From an uncultured Bacteroidia bacterium (GTDB lineage: Bacteria > Bacteroidota > Bacteroidia > NS11-12g > UBA9320), in the NCBI GenBank assembly GCA_943787465.1, contig CALSMN010000005.1:186001-250000 (forward strand): DNA of 64,000 nt. The letters run 5' to 3'. Positions 44,061 to 55,184 of the stretch are shown piece after piece. Below the pieces are notes generated by a model. It saw only the letters and a list, made by a program, of their open reading frames with translations, was not told the DNA's origin and made no database searches. Each line of letters opens with the position of its first letter. Position 1 is the first letter of the stretch. The translations under genes and the position numbers were made by a program.

Positions 44061-45652
44061 ATGAAGTCACACTTTTTAACTGATCGAATATTTGAGTTAG
44101 CCTCAAAAACAAATGAAAACTTAAATCTCGAACAACTTCTTGAAGCAGCTGTATTTCGAAATGAAGGAAAAATTACCAGCACTGGAGCTCTAGCTGGAGA
44201 CACTGGAAAATTTACAGGACGATCTCCTAAAGATAAATTTACAGTGGCTGATAACCTTACCCAAGATCGTGTTTGGTGGGGAAAATTAATCAACCATTTT
44301 CTTCTGAAAAATTTGATGCCCTCTTAGAAAGAGTTATACAACACTACAAAGGAAAAGAAATCTTTGTCCGTGATGTATATGCCTGTGCTGATCCAGCTTA
44401 TCAGATATCTGTTCGAGTAGTTACTGAGACAGCTTACCAGAATTTATTTGTTCATCATATGTTCATTCGACCCGAAGTTCATGAATTAGCTGCCATAGAT
44501 CCAGATTGGGTAATTCTTGCTGCACCAAGCTTCATGGCGGTTCCAGATCGTGACGGAACTCGACAAGAAAATTTTTCAATTATTGATTTCACAAAAAAAA
44601 TATACATCATTGGAGGCTCGGGTTATACCGGAGAAATTAAGAAAGGAATTTTTACTGTACTTAATTTTACACTTCCAGTAGACCATGACGTATTAAGTAT
44701 GCATTGCTCTGCTAATATTGGTAAAGATGGTGATTCTGCCGTATTCTTTGGTTTATCTGGAACAGGAAAAACTACATTAAGTGCCGACCCAGATCGTAAA
44801 TTGATAGGTGATGATGAACATGGATGGAGCTCAAATGGAATTTTCAATTTTGAAGGAGGTTGTTACGCTAAAACAATCCATTTGACTGAAGAAAATGAGC
44901 CCACTATATGGAAAGCTATTACCAAAGGTGCATTGGTAGAAAATGTTCGCTTTTTTCCAAATTCTGACATTGTCAACTATGACGATGTGAGTGTCACTGA
45001 AAATACCCGTTGTGCATACCCTATTCATAATGTAGATAATATTGCTTTTCCTTCTATCGGTCCAAAGCCTAAAAATATATTTTTTCTGACTGCAGATGCA
45101 TTTGGAGTTTTACCCCCAATCTCAAGACTTACTCCAGAACAAGCTGGTTACCACTTTATCAGTGGATATACCGCCAAAGTAGCCGGAACGGAAGAAGGTA
45201 TAACAGAACCTGTTGCAACATTTTCTGCTTGTTTTGGTGAGGCATTTATTCCCTTACATCCCGGAGAATACGCCGATATGTTAGGTCGAAAGATGAAAGA
45301 AAACAATGTCAATGTATGGCTTGTAAATACAGGTTGGACAGGAGGTCCATATGGAATTGGGTCTCGCATGAAATTAAAATATACCCGAGCTATGCTTAAT
45401 GCTGCTCTGAATGGTGATTTAGCTGATATTGAATACGAAGAACATCCTATTTTTGGCGTACAATTCCCCACATCATGTCCTCATGTTCCTGCAGTACTTC
45501 TAAATCCTCGCAACACATGGGCCAATAAAACAGATTACGATGAGAAAGCAAACCAACTAGCTCATTTATTTAACGAAAATTTCAAGCAATATGCTGAGGG
45601 AGTTTCTGCTGAAATTCTTAATGCAGCACCAGTATCAATCGTAAATAGCTAA
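44061..45652 (+). CDS. pckA: Phosphoenolpyruvate carboxykinase (ATP), interrupted by a -1 frameshift
   Basis: PckA converts oxaloacetate and ATP to phosphoenolpyruvate, the entry to gluconeogenesis. Diagnostic motifs are [15 protein letters not shown] (substrate loop), [28 protein letters not shown] (kinase-1a and metal/PEP sites) and [10 protein letters not shown]. The true start is ATG 44061, downstream of a strong promoter. The frame ends early at about 44327, and the downstream part continues in the -1 frame from W-W-G-K to I-N-Q-P around 44279-44290. The shift falls at G-GGA-AAA, a canonical -1 slippery heptamer, but one missing base in this G4A4 run explains it equally. The joined protein is about 530 residues, normal size. 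Confidence 0.9.
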
Positions 45653-45690
45653 TCGCTGGGTGTTTTTTGTTGAATGATTGATTAGTTTGA

Positions 45691-46764
45691 TTGAAATATG
45701 AATTGCATATTGCAGTCAATATGTTGTTATCCTTTGAAGAATCTAAAATTGATTCTATTGTTCTTCACCATATAGGAAATTCAATAAACAATGAACCATT
45801 AATACATGGCCATCAATTGATTTCATATAATGATCAAACGCACAATTATCTTAAAGCGTACTTTTTATCTACTTTTAAACCTGCAGCGTTTTTTCACTTA
45901 CATGATGAAGAAAATCTAACCAACAATATACTTTTTCCTATCATATCTGCCATTTTTGAGAATCCGAGTGAATTAATAACACAATCAAAGTTCATAGCAA
46001 GCCATCTCTATGAGCAAAGTAATCATCCCGCAATTAAAGGAGGAGATTTTTTTGTGACCTATATTAAAAATTGCACCGTAGACGGAGAAATCGTAGATGC
46101 CATCGGTTTATATAAAATAGAAACGAAAGATACTTATCTCACTGTAGAACAAATCGAAAATGACTTTTCACTATGCAGTTTTGATGGAATTAACATAAAT
46201 CGTATCGATAAAGGAGCACTGATTTTTAATACATCCAAAGAAGATGGATATATCCTCAAAGTCATCGATGCTACAAACAAAGGGGTTCATACTAATTTCT
46301 GGTTTGATCATTTTCTTCAAGTCAAGCAGATAGAAGATGCTTATTTTCAAACGGGCAATGTGATGCAGATGACTCGTGATTTTATTGCCCAAGAACTACC
46401 CCAAAATTTTAAGGTTGAAAAAGCCGATCAAATAGATATGCTCAACAAATCAGCCTCTTATTTTAATGAACAAGAACAATTTGATTTATCTGAATATGCT
46501 AACATGGTTATGCAGCAACCGGATATTATTGACCAGTTTAATGATTTTACAACTTCTTATCAAAGAGATAAAGCAATTTCCTTAGAAAAAAATTTCGAGA
46601 TTGATTCAAGTGCCGTAAAGAAGAAAAAAGGTGTTTTTAAAAGTGTCATTAAATTAGATAAAAACTTTCATGTCTATGTGCATGGAGATCGAAATAAGAT
46701 AGAACAAGGTACTGACGAATTCGGACGAAAATATTACACCTTGTGGTACGATCAAGAAAATTAA
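45691..46764 (+). CDS. 37-kDa nucleoid-associated protein (NdpA-like)
   Basis: The 357-residue protein matches the NdpA/YejK family of nucleoid-associated proteins (FTxxP-type segments such as FFVTYIKNCTVDGEIVDAIGLYKIETKDTYL; GALIFNTSKEDGYILKVIDATNKG; FWFDHFLQVKQ). It has no signal peptide and an acidic middle. In E. coli the family interacts with the chromosome; its exact role is unclear. The stop overlaps that of the convergent uvrA by 3 bp. Confidence 0.8.
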   Translation: MKYELHIAVNMLLSFEESKIDSIVLHHIGNSINNEPLIHGHQLISYNDQTHNYLKAYFLSTFKPAAFFHLHDEENLTNNILFPIISAIFENPSELITQSKFIASHLYEQSNHPAIKGGDFFVTYIKNCTVDGEIVDAIGLYKIETKDTYLTVEQIENDFSLCSFDGININRIDKGALIFNTSKEDGYILKVIDATNKGVHTNFWFDHFLQVKQIEDAYFQTGNVMQMTRDFIAQELPQNFKVEKADQIDMLNKSASYFNEQEQFDLSEYANMVMQQPDIIDQFNDFTTSYQRDKAISLEKNFEIDSSAVKKKKGVFKSVIKLDKNFHVYVHGDRNKIEQGTDEFGRKYYTLWYDQEN

Positions 46765-49559
46765 ATCATCTTTTGCTTGAGATATTTAGCTGTTTCTGAT
46801 TTTTTCAAGATCTCCTCTTGAATCATAGTCTCAGGAGTACCCGAAAAAACAAGTTGACCTCCCAAATCTCCTCCTTCTGGACCCAAATCAATAACCCAGT
46901 CTGCACATTTTATTACATCGAGATTGTGTTCAATAACCACAATACTATGCCCTTTATCAATCAGTGCATTGAATGATTTCATAAGCTTTTTTATATCATG
47001 AAAATGAAGCCCCGTTGTAGGTTCGTCAAAAATAAAAAGAACCTTTTCCTTGTGTTGAGATTTGGATAAAAATGTAGCCAACTTTATTCGTTGAGCTTCT
47101 CCTCCACTTAAGCTATTACTACTTTGTCCGAGTTTCACATAACCTAGACCTACTTCATGAAGTGGTAAAAGTTTGTTGACTATAGAATTTTGACCCGTAA
47201 AAAAATCAATAGCCTCATCCACAGTCATATTTAATACATCATATATACTTTTCTTCTTGAAGGTAACTTCCAATACTTCATCTTTGAAACGATGGCCCCC
47301 ACAATCTTCACAAGTTAAATGTAAATCAGCCATAAATTGCATTTCTACAATCTCCTCCCCTTCACCCTGACATTTATCACATCGTCCACCCTCCACATTA
47401 AATGAAAAATGCTTGGCTTTAAACCCACGTTGTTTAGATAACGGCATGGAACTATATAATTCGCGAATAGGATCATACGCTTTTACATAGGTAACTGGAT
47501 TACTACGACTAGATTTACCAATAGGATTTTGATCTACTAATTCAGCACTTGATATACTACCAAAATCCCCCTTTACTTCTCTCACTTCTCCCATACGCTG
47601 CATGCTATATTGTTGGGTTTCACGTAACACAGCTGGATATAGTATTCCTTTAACTAAAGAAGTTTTTCCACTACCACTAACTCCAGTAACTACCGTTAAA
47701 GTATTTAGAGGAAAATCTACCGTAAAGCCTTTCAGGTTATTTTGAGATACATGGTCCAAGGTAATTTTATTATTCCATTTCCTTCGTACAATGGGAATTT
47801 CAATTTCTTCTATCTGATCAAGGTACTTTGCAGTTAGGGTATCTTTTCCTTTGATTTCAGCATACTTGCCAGCAAAAACGACCTCTCCACCCAAATGCCC
47901 TGCTTCAGGCCCCATATCAATGAGATAATCTGAGGCATGCATCATATCTTCATCATGCTCAACTACAACAATCGTGTTGCCATTATCCTTTAGGTCTTGC
48001 AAAACTGAAATAAGTCGCTCGGTATCTTTTGAATGTAATCCAATGCTAGGCTCATCCAAAATATAGCTACTGCCAACCAAACTACTTCCTAAAGATGTAG
48101 CCAGATTGATCCGTTGACTTTCTCCACCGCTCAAAGTATTACTCAATCGATTCAAACTCAAATAGCTTAATCCTACACGCATTAAATAATCCAGTCGATT
48201 TTTAATTTCTGAAAGAATTGGTTTTGCAATAACAGCCGATTGAGAAGATAAATTAAGTTGGTTAAAAAAATGGTTTGCTTGTGCAACGTTCAGCAATAGT
48301 ACTTCCTTTAATGTAGCCTGATTGTTATGAGGCATAAAAGATGGGTTGTTTTGTTGGTTGAATATCTTAACGTAGCTGGCATCCTCTCTAATACGAGTAC
48401 CTTGACAGGATGGACATGTTGTTTTTCCACGATATTTACTTAATAATACACGGTATTGAATTTTATATGAATTTTCTTTCAAATATTCAAAAAAATCATG
48501 AAGACCACGAACCGTTGAATTGCCTTTCCAAAGCAATTTTAATTCTTTATCAGACAATTCGCGAATAGGTCGATGAATAGGAAATTTTGCGGCTGTGCTT
48601 GATTGTATAAAATCATTTTTCCACTGACTTAATGTTTCTCCTTTCCAACATGCTACAGCATCCTCATATAAGGATAATGAACGATTAGGAATTACCAAAT
48701 CTGCGTCAATATCAATGATACTTCCAAATCCCTCACACATTTTGCATGCTCCATAGGGATTATTAAAACTTAAAAAATCAACAGTCGGTTCTTCAAATGT
48801 TATACCATCCATCTCAAAACGATTATTAAACGTATGGATTTTTTCATTTACTATAATTGAAACCTCTCCCAAACCTTCCCAAAATGCAGTATCTATGGAA
48901 TCAGCAAGACGGTTAATATATTCTTCCGAATGTTCCGAAGTTTGAAGCCGATCTACAACAATTAGAAATTCCTCAGATATCGATTTTGACTGTGCTTCAG
49001 AAATTCGAATTGTCTGATTATTGATGAAAATTCGATTATACCCTTTCCTCATCGCATCATCCAGTATCTCTTCTACACTTGAATTACTTTTTGATTTAAA
49101 TCCAATAAAGAATGATGTTTGACTCAATCCTAAAATAAAATCTAAAACATCTTGCGTATTATGTTTCTTCACTTCAAGATTACTTACTGGAGATATCGTT
49201 TTACCAATTCGAGCCCAAAGTAGTTTCAGATAGTCATAGATTTCTGTACTGGTAGCCACTGTGCTTCTTGGATTACGGGTATTGACTTTTTGTTCGATAG
49301 CAATACACGGAGTGAGCCCGTGAATAGAGTCCACCATTGGTTTTTCAAGTCTACCCAAAAATTGTCTTGCATAACTACTTAAGCTTTCTACATATCTACG
49401 TTGCCCTTCTGCATACAACGTATTAAATATTAGTGAAGATTTACCAGAACCAGATAAACCAGTCACCACGGTCAATTGATTTCGTGGTATATTCACATTA
49501 ATATTTTTTAAATTATGTAAATGAGCATTCTTGATCGTGATATATTTTTGGTTTGTCAT
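46761..49559 (-). CDS. uvrA: Excinuclease ABC subunit A
   Basis: UvrA recognises bulky DNA damage together with UvrB in nucleotide-excision repair. Two ABC ATPase modules are intact (VVTGLSGSGKSSLIFNTL and VVTGVSGSGKTSLVKGIL; signature LSGGESQRINLA and LSGGEAQRIKLA), as are the zinc CxxC fingers (CKMCEGFG, CPSCQGT, CDKCQGEG, CEDCGG). I chose MTNQKYITIKNAHL at 49559; an upstream ATG at 49622 would add 21 poorly conserved residues. The corrected 932 residues is normal. Confidence 0.95.
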   Translation of the reverse strand: MTNQKYITIKNAHLHNLKNINVNIPRNQLTVVTGLSGSGKSSLIFNTLYAEGQRRYVESLSSYARQFLGRLEKPMVDSIHGLTPCIAIEQKVNTRNPRSTVATSTEIYDYLKLLWARIGKTISPVSNLEVKKHNTQDVLDFILGLSQTSFFIGFKSKSNSSVEEILDDAMRKGYNRIFINNQTIRISEAQSKSISEEFLIVVDRLQTSEHSEEYINRLADSIDTAFWEGLGEVSIIVNEKIHTFNNRFEMDGITFEEPTVDFLSFNNPYGACKMCEGFGSIIDIDADLVIPNRSLSLYEDAVACWKGETLSQWKNDFIQSSTAAKFPIHRPIRELSDKELKLLWKGNSTVRGLHDFFEYLKENSYKIQYRVLLSKYRGKTTCPSCQGTRIREDASYVKIFNQQNNPSFMPHNNQATLKEVLLLNVAQANHFFNQLNLSSQSAVIAKPILSEIKNRLDYLMRVGLSYLSLNRLSNTLSGGESQRINLATSLGSSLVGSSYILDEPSIGLHSKDTERLISVLQDLKDNGNTIVVVEHDEDMMHASDYLIDMGPEAGHLGGEVVFAGKYAEIKGKDTLTAKYLDQIEEIEIPIVRRKWNNKITLDHVSQNNLKGFTVDFPLNTLTVVTGVSGSGKTSLVKGILYPAVLRETQQYSMQRMGEVREVKGDFGSISSAELVDQNPIGKSSRSNPVTYVKAYDPIRELYSSMPLSKQRGFKAKHFSFNVEGGRCDKCQGEGEEIVEMQFMADLHLTCEDCGGHRFKDEVLEVTFKKKSIYDVLNMTVDEAIDFFTGQNSIVNKLLPLHEVGLGYVKLGQSSNSLSGGEAQRIKLATFLSKSQHKEKVLFIFDEPTTGLHFHDIKKLMKSFNALIDKGHSIVVIEHNLDVIKCADWVIDLGPEGGDLGGQLVFSGTPETMIQEEILKKSETAKYLKQKMI

Positions 49560-49742
49560 TTTAAAATCATATTCGAAGAAACTTGGTACAAATTTGACTT
49601 TATTCCTTACAAATGAGAACAATAATTTGTAAGATTAATATTTAAATATTAATTTAGTAATTCAATTTAAAAATTATTACGCCTATACGCTATACCTATA
49701 CTAGTTAAACTTTTTTTTAATCAACTATTAATTATAGGTATT

Positions 49743-50330
49743 ATGTATAATTCAAAAATTTCAGATCAATCACTGGTAAAACAGTATATTCAAGGTAACG
49801 AAGCATGTCTTGAAATGTTAATCAATCGTCACAAAGACCGACTTTTTACGACTATTATTCTTATTGTCAAAGATACGTATATTGCAGAAGACTTATTTCA
49901 GGAAACCTTTATCAAGATTATTAAAAATCTACGAGCTGGAAAATACAATGAGGAAGGTAAGTTTTTGCCATGGGCATCCCGAATAGCACGAAATATGGCC
50001 ATTGATTACTTTAGAAAAATACAACGGATGCCCACGATAACAGATTCAAGCGGATATGATGTATTTCGTACCCTAAAAATAAAAACAGAGAACAGGGAAG
50101 AACAGATTATAAGAAGCGAAAAGGAGGATATGGTCAGAGCTGCTATAGAACAATTACCCTTTGAACAACGTCAAGTTCTCATCCTTCGTCACTATGGGGA
50201 TTTGAGTTTTAAAGAAATCGCTAAAATGACCGATGTTAGTATAAATACGGCCCTCGGAAGAATGCGGTATGCCATAACCAACATGCGTAAAGCTATGGCA
50301 AATACCTCTTTTCAACCCTTTGATGTTTAA
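49743..50330 (+). CDS. ECF-type RNA polymerase sigma factor
   Basis: A 195-residue sigma-70 family factor. Region 2 (LFTTIILIVKDTYIAEDLFQETFIKIIKNL) contacts core polymerase and the -10 element; region 4 (LPFEQRQVLILRHYGDLSFKEIAKMTDVSINTALGRMRYAI) recognises the -35. A close match to the housekeeping-like ECF group of Bacteroidota. There is no anti-sigma factor gene next to it. Confidence 0.88.
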   Translation: MYNSKISDQSLVKQYIQGNEACLEMLINRHKDRLFTTIILIVKDTYIAEDLFQETFIKIIKNLRAGKYNEEGKFLPWASRIARNMAIDYFRKIQRMPTITDSSGYDVFRTLKIKTENREEQIIRSEKEDMVRAAIEQLPFEQRQVLILRHYGDLSFKEIAKMTDVSINTALGRMRYAITNMRKAMANTSFQPFDV

Positions 50331-50495
50331 TACACAATCCAATTTCACCCACTACTATGATTAGATCATCATTATGGGGTTACTATTAGTTTTCCACTAA
50401 ACTGTTCATAAAAACTATCAACTCAAGTAGGGTAAAAATGTGAACCATGCTAAATTTGGACGTTTAGCACATGATAAAATTACACCCATATATAA
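50331..50495. other. Intergenic region upstream of parE
   Basis: This 165-bp gap holds the parE-parC promoter and a 22-bp inverted repeat (see next entries); no ORF is convincing. Confidence 0.4.
50448..50469. promoter_or_regulatory. Inverted repeat overlapping the parE -7 box
   Basis: TGCTAAA-TTTGGACG-TTTAGCA (7-bp arms, 8-bp spacer) includes a perfect -7 box TAAATTTG (50451-50458), 37 bp before parE. It may be an operator or a supercoiling-sensitive promoter element, or simply fortuitous. Confidence 0.4.
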
Positions 50496-52388
50496 ATGGC
50501 TGAAAATCAATACAATGAAGATAGTATTCGGTCTTTAGACTGGAAAGAGCATATCCGTTTACGTCCAGGAATGTATATCGGTAAGCTCGGCAATGGTTCT
50601 TCTGCTGAAGATGGGATTTATATTTTAATGAAAGAAGTCATCGATAACTCGATTGATGAATTCATGATGGGCAACGGAAAACGTATTGATATTAAACTCT
50701 CCGAAAATCAAGTATCTGTTCGTGATTTTGGGCGCGGTATCCCTCTGGGTAAAGTCGTTGACGTCGTAAGTAAAATTAATACAGGTGCAAAATATGACAG
50801 TAAGGTTTTCCAAAAATCCGTAGGGCTCAATGGAGTAGGTACCAAGGCTGTGAATGCCCTATCCTCCTATTTCATGGTTAAAAGTTTTCGGGATGGTAAA
50901 AGCAAAACAGCCATTTTCGAACGAGGAAACTTAATAAATGAAGTCGAAGAAAAGTCAGAAGAAAAAAATGGAACCCTTGTTGAATATATAGCAGACACAG
51001 ATATTTTTAAAACACATAAATATATTTCAGAGTACATCGACAATCAACTTTGGAACTATGTGTATCTCAATGCTGGTTTAACTATTAATTTCAATAGTAA
51101 TAAATATTTTTCTAAAAATGGTTTATTGGATTTACTCGATAGAAAAACCAATTCTGAAGAAATAAAATATCCAATAATACATCTTAAAGAAGGAGATATA
51201 GAAATGGCTATTACTCATGACAATCACTATGGTGAAGAATATTACTCATTTGTCAATGGTCAAAATACGACACAAGGCGGCACACACGTCGCTGCTTTCA
51301 AAGAGGCTCTGGTAAAGACCATACGTGATTTCTACGGTAAAAGTTTTGAAAGCACTGATGTTCGAGCATCACTTGTATCAGCCATATCTGTTCGGATACA
51401 GGAACCTGTTTTCGAATCCCAAACCAAAACAAAACTTGGAAGTACAGAAATAGCTCCTGATGGACCCTCATTAAAAGCAGAAATTAATCAGTTTGTAAAA
51501 TCAAAATTAGATGATTTCTTACATAAAAATAGTGAAATAGCTGAAGCGTTACTCAAAAAAATACAATTAAGTGAACGTGAACGTAAAGACATGGCAGGTG
51601 TCCGAAAAATTGCGAGAGAACGTGCAAAAAAAGCAAGCGTTCACAATAAAAAATTGCGAGACTGTCGTGTTCACTTCACTGATGAAAAAAAAGAAAATAG
51701 ACTCGAAACTTCCTTATTCATTACAGAAGGTGATTCGGCCTCTGGAAGTATTACCAAAGCTAGAGATGTCCAAACTCAAGCTGTTTTTAGTTTAAGAGGC
51801 AAGCCTTTAAACTCATTTGGTCTAAAGAAAAAAATTGTTTACGAAAATGAGGAGTTTAATTTACTACAACATGCACTTAACATTGAAGAAAGTATCGATG
51901 ATTTGAGATACAATAAAATTATTATTGCGACGGATGCAGATGTTGATGGGATGCACATTCGTTTGCTCATACTTACATTCTTTTTACAATTTTTTCCAGA
52001 TTTAGTCCGTAAAGGTCATGTATACATTCTCGAAACTCCATTATTTAGAGTTCGAAATAAAAAAGAAACGATTTATTGCTATACTGAAAGTGAACGTATT
52101 CAGGCAATCCATAATTTGGGGAAAAATGCTGAAATAACTAGATTCAAAGGACTTGGTGAAATTTCGCCAGATGAATTTGGTGGATTTATAGGTGAAGATA
52201 TCCGGTTAGAACCTGTTTTACTTACTGAGGACTCAAGTATTACCAAAATTCTGCAATATTACATGGGAAAAAACACCCAAGAAAGACAAGAATTTATTAT
52301 AGAAAATCTTCGAATAGAAATGGATGAAGCTACCATAAATGCAAACATTGAAACTGAGAATAAAAGATTAAAAGAAGTTGTTTTATAA
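50496..52388 (+). CDS. parE: DNA topoisomerase IV subunit B (GyrB/ParE family)
   Basis: The ATPase subunit of topoisomerase IV, which decatenates chromosomes. GHKL ATP-binding motifs are present ([33 protein letters not shown]), as is the Toprim domain ([37 protein letters not shown]). At 630 residues it is a standard type II topoisomerase B subunit. It lies 3 bp before parC, forming one operon. Confidence 0.95.
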   Translation: MAENQYNEDSIRSLDWKEHIRLRPGMYIGKLGNGSSAEDGIYILMKEVIDNSIDEFMMGNGKRIDIKLSENQVSVRDFGRGIPLGKVVDVVSKINTGAKYDSKVFQKSVGLNGVGTKAVNALSSYFMVKSFRDGKSKTAIFERGNLINEVEEKSEEKNGTLVEYIADTDIFKTHKYISEYIDNQLWNYVYLNAGLTINFNSNKYFSKNGLLDLLDRKTNSEEIKYPIIHLKEGDIEMAITHDNHYGEEYYSFVNGQNTTQGGTHVAAFKEALVKTIRDFYGKSFESTDVRASLVSAISVRIQEPVFESQTKTKLGSTEIAPDGPSLKAEINQFVKSKLDDFLHKNSEIAEALLKKIQLSERERKDMAGVRKIARERAKKASVHNKKLRDCRVHFTDEKKENRLETSLFITEGDSASGSITKARDVQTQAVFSLRGKPLNSFGLKKKIVYENEEFNLLQHALNIEESIDDLRYNKIIIATDADVDGMHIRLLILTFFLQFFPDLVRKGHVYILETPLFRVRNKKETIYCYTESERIQAIHNLGKNAEITRFKGLGEISPDEFGGFIGEDIRLEPVLLTEDSSITKILQYYMGKNTQERQEFIIENLRIEMDEATINANIETENKRLKEVVL

Positions 52389-52391
52389 TCC

Positions 52392-55184
52392 ATGGAAGAA
52401 AATGACGACATAACTCAGCAGCCCATGTCTGACGAAAAGGTTACTACTGTTGATCTTAAAAATGGTCAACGTGCCGTCAAAGGCATGTACGAAGATTGGT
52501 TTCTCGACTATGCTAGTTATGTGATTCTTGAGCGAGCTGTTCCTCACATTAATGATGGTTTAAAACCTGTTCAACGTCGATTTTTACATGCTATGAAAGA
52601 GATGGATGATGGTCGTTACAATAAAGTAGCCAACATCATCGGAAGTACCATGCAATATCATCCTCATGGCGATGCAGCAATTGGGGGTGCCATCATTAAT
52701 ATGGGACAAAAAGACTTGCTAATTGACTGCCAGGGAAACTGGGGAGATGTTAGAACTGGTGATGGGGCTGCCGCTGCCCGATATATAGAAGCTCGACTCA
52801 ATAAGTTTGCGCTTACCATCGCCTTTAATAAACAAACAACTCTTTGGCAAAAATCATACGACGGTAGAAAAAATGAACCTACTACCCTGCCTGTAAAATT
52901 CCCATTACTGCTAGCTCAAGGTGTTGAGGGCATCGCTGTTGGATTGAGTACTAAAATTATGCCTCATAATTTTAGCGAACTAATTAAAGGAAGTATTAAA
53001 ATATTAGAAGGTAAAAATCCAACTATATATCCAGACTTTCAGACAGGTGGACAAGTAGATATATCCGATTATCAGGATGGAAAACGTGGTGGGAAAATCA
53101 AAGTTAGAGCTACTATTATTGAAAAAGATAAAAACACCATTGCCATAACAGATGTCCCTTATGGAATTACAACAGGGTCATTAATCGATAGTATTTTGAA
53201 AGCTAATGAAAATGGAAAAATTAAAATCAAAAAAGTAGTTGACAATACGGCTAAAGATGTAGAAGTAGAAATCCATTTACCTAACAATATCTCAACAGAT
53301 AAAACGATAGATGCACTATATGCTTTCACCAATTGTGAAACATCTATATCTCCAAATGCTTGTGTCATCGTCGATGATAAGCCATTATTTTTAGGCGTAT
53401 CTGAAATATTAAAAATTAATACAGAAAACACCGTCCAGCTTCTTCAAACAGAACTTGAAATAAAAAAGGGGGAACTTGAAGAAAAGTGGCACTTTAGCTC
53501 TTTAGAAAAAATATTTATTGAAGAAAAAATTTACCGTGATATTGAAGAAGCCGAAACATGGGAAGCCGTAATTCATGCTATTGATTTGGGTCTTAAACCT
53601 CATGTAAAAAAACTGAAACGAAATGTAACTGAGGAAGACATCATTCGGTTAACCGAAATAAAAATTAAACGAATATCTAAATTTGATTCATTCAAAGCCG
53701 ATGAACTATTAAAAGGAATAGAAGATGAGTTATCTCTGGTCAATCACCACCTTAATCATATTACTGAATTTGCAATTCAATACTATACTGATTTGCTTGA
53801 AAAATTTGGAAAAGGGAAAGAACGAAAAACAGAATTACGCAACTTTGAGGAGATCAATACTAAAGTAGTTGCCGTAGCTAATGAGAAACTATATGCAAAT
53901 CTGAATGAAGGATTTGTGGGTACCGGAATCAAAAAAGAAGAATACATCTGTGATTGTTCCGATATTGATGACATTATTGTTTTCAGAGCTGATGGATCAT
54001 ACTCTGTCAGTAAGGTAACATCTAAAGCATTTTTTGGAAAAAATATTATCCATGTTGCTGTTTTTAGAAAAAATGACGACCGATTAACCTACAACGCCAT
54101 CTATATGGATGGTAAGACCAAAAAAACCTATGCTAAACGATTTAATGTTACCAGTATTACTCGTGACAAAGAATATACCGTAACCAAGGGTAGTCCAAAC
54201 AGTAAAATACTATATTTTACGGCCAATCCTAATGGTGAAGCAGAAACCGTAAATGTATACTTACATGCTGCCACAAAAGCTCGAATCAAATTATTTGATT
54301 ATGACTTCTCAGAAATGGCTATTAAAGGAAGATCTAGTCAGGGAAATATTGTAAGTAAACATATTGTCCGAAAAATTGATCTTAAAGAAAAAGGAGTTTC
54401 AACCATTGGTGGAAGAGATATTTGGTATGAAAGTAATATTGGTCGTTTGAATGTGCATAGCAGAGGGGAATATTTAGGAAATTTTCAAACGGATGAACTT
54501 ATATTAGTCATCTATGATTCTGGCGAGTATGAACTAACAAACCATGAATTAACAAATCATTATGCCAATAAAGAAATTGCTTTAATTCATAAGTTTAATC
54601 CAGAGCAAATTATATCTACACTTCATTACGATGGTAATAATAAGAACTATTGTGTCAAACGATTTGTAATCGAAACAACAACCCAAGGAAAACGATTCTC
54701 ATTCATAACCGAAGGCAGAGGAAGTAAAATGATTCTAGTATCTATTGACGATCACCCCGTTGTAGACCTCACCATTAAATTAAAATCGGGAGATAAAAAA
54801 ACAGAACGAATACAGCTTGATGAATTCATAGACGTAAAGGGATGGAAAAGTATTGGTAATAAAATATGTGGTAAGGAATTTTCTAAAGCGAAATTAATAG
54901 TGCCAAAAACAAAACAAATAGTTGTTTCTAGTGGTGGGCTCACAAATAATAATGAAGATAGCTTAAATTCTCCAAAAAATGCAACTAATGACTCTGGGGA
55001 AAATAAATACCACAAACCCGATGAAGAATTAGTCAAAGAAGCAGAAGAAAAACAAGCTTCTAAATCACCCGAAAAAATTAAAACAAAAAAGCCTTCAGAG
55101 CCCAAACCTAATCCACCACTAAAATCAGAAGAAAATTCAGATAAAAATACCTTTACATCTGGAGATCAAATCAGCTTATTATGA
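52392..55184 (+). CDS. parC: DNA topoisomerase IV subunit A
   Basis: The breakage-reunion subunit of topoisomerase IV. The catalytic tyrosine is Tyr131 in AAAARYIEARL, in the family context QYHPHGDAAIGGAI...GNWGDVRTGDGAA. The C-terminal domain has DNA-wrapping beta-propeller repeats without a strict GyrA box (SQGNIVSKHIVRK), and the last about 80 residues are a Lys/Pro/Glu-rich, disordered tail (KTKKPSEPKPNPPLKS). The 930 residues exceed many ParC proteins mainly through this tail. Stop overlaps the next gene's start (ATGA). Confidence 0.95.
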   Translation: MEENDDITQQPMSDEKVTTVDLKNGQRAVKGMYEDWFLDYASYVILERAVPHINDGLKPVQRRFLHAMKEMDDGRYNKVANIIGSTMQYHPHGDAAIGGAIINMGQKDLLIDCQGNWGDVRTGDGAAAARYIEARLNKFALTIAFNKQTTLWQKSYDGRKNEPTTLPVKFPLLLAQGVEGIAVGLSTKIMPHNFSELIKGSIKILEGKNPTIYPDFQTGGQVDISDYQDGKRGGKIKVRATIIEKDKNTIAITDVPYGITTGSLIDSILKANENGKIKIKKVVDNTAKDVEVEIHLPNNISTDKTIDALYAFTNCETSISPNACVIVDDKPLFLGVSEILKINTENTVQLLQTELEIKKGELEEKWHFSSLEKIFIEEKIYRDIEEAETWEAVIHAIDLGLKPHVKKLKRNVTEEDIIRLTEIKIKRISKFDSFKADELLKGIEDELSLVNHHLNHITEFAIQYYTDLLEKFGKGKERKTELRNFEEINTKVVAVANEKLYANLNEGFVGTGIKKEEYICDCSDIDDIIVFRADGSYSVSKVTSKAFFGKNIIHVAVFRKNDDRLTYNAIYMDGKTKKTYAKRFNVTSITRDKEYTVTKGSPNSKILYFTANPNGEAETVNVYLHAATKARIKLFDYDFSEMAIKGRSSQGNIVSKHIVRKIDLKEKGVSTIGGRDIWYESNIGRLNVHSRGEYLGNFQTDELILVIYDSGEYELTNHELTNHYANKEIALIHKFNPEQIISTLHYDGNNKNYCVKRFVIETTTQGKRFSFITEGRGSKMILVSIDDHPVVDLTIKLKSGDKKTERIQLDEFIDVKGWKSIGNKICGKEFSKAKLIVPKTKQIVVSSGGLTNNNEDSLNSPKNATNDSGENKYHKPDEELVKEAEEKQASKSPEKIKTKKPSEPKPNPPLKSEENSDKNTFTSGDQISLL

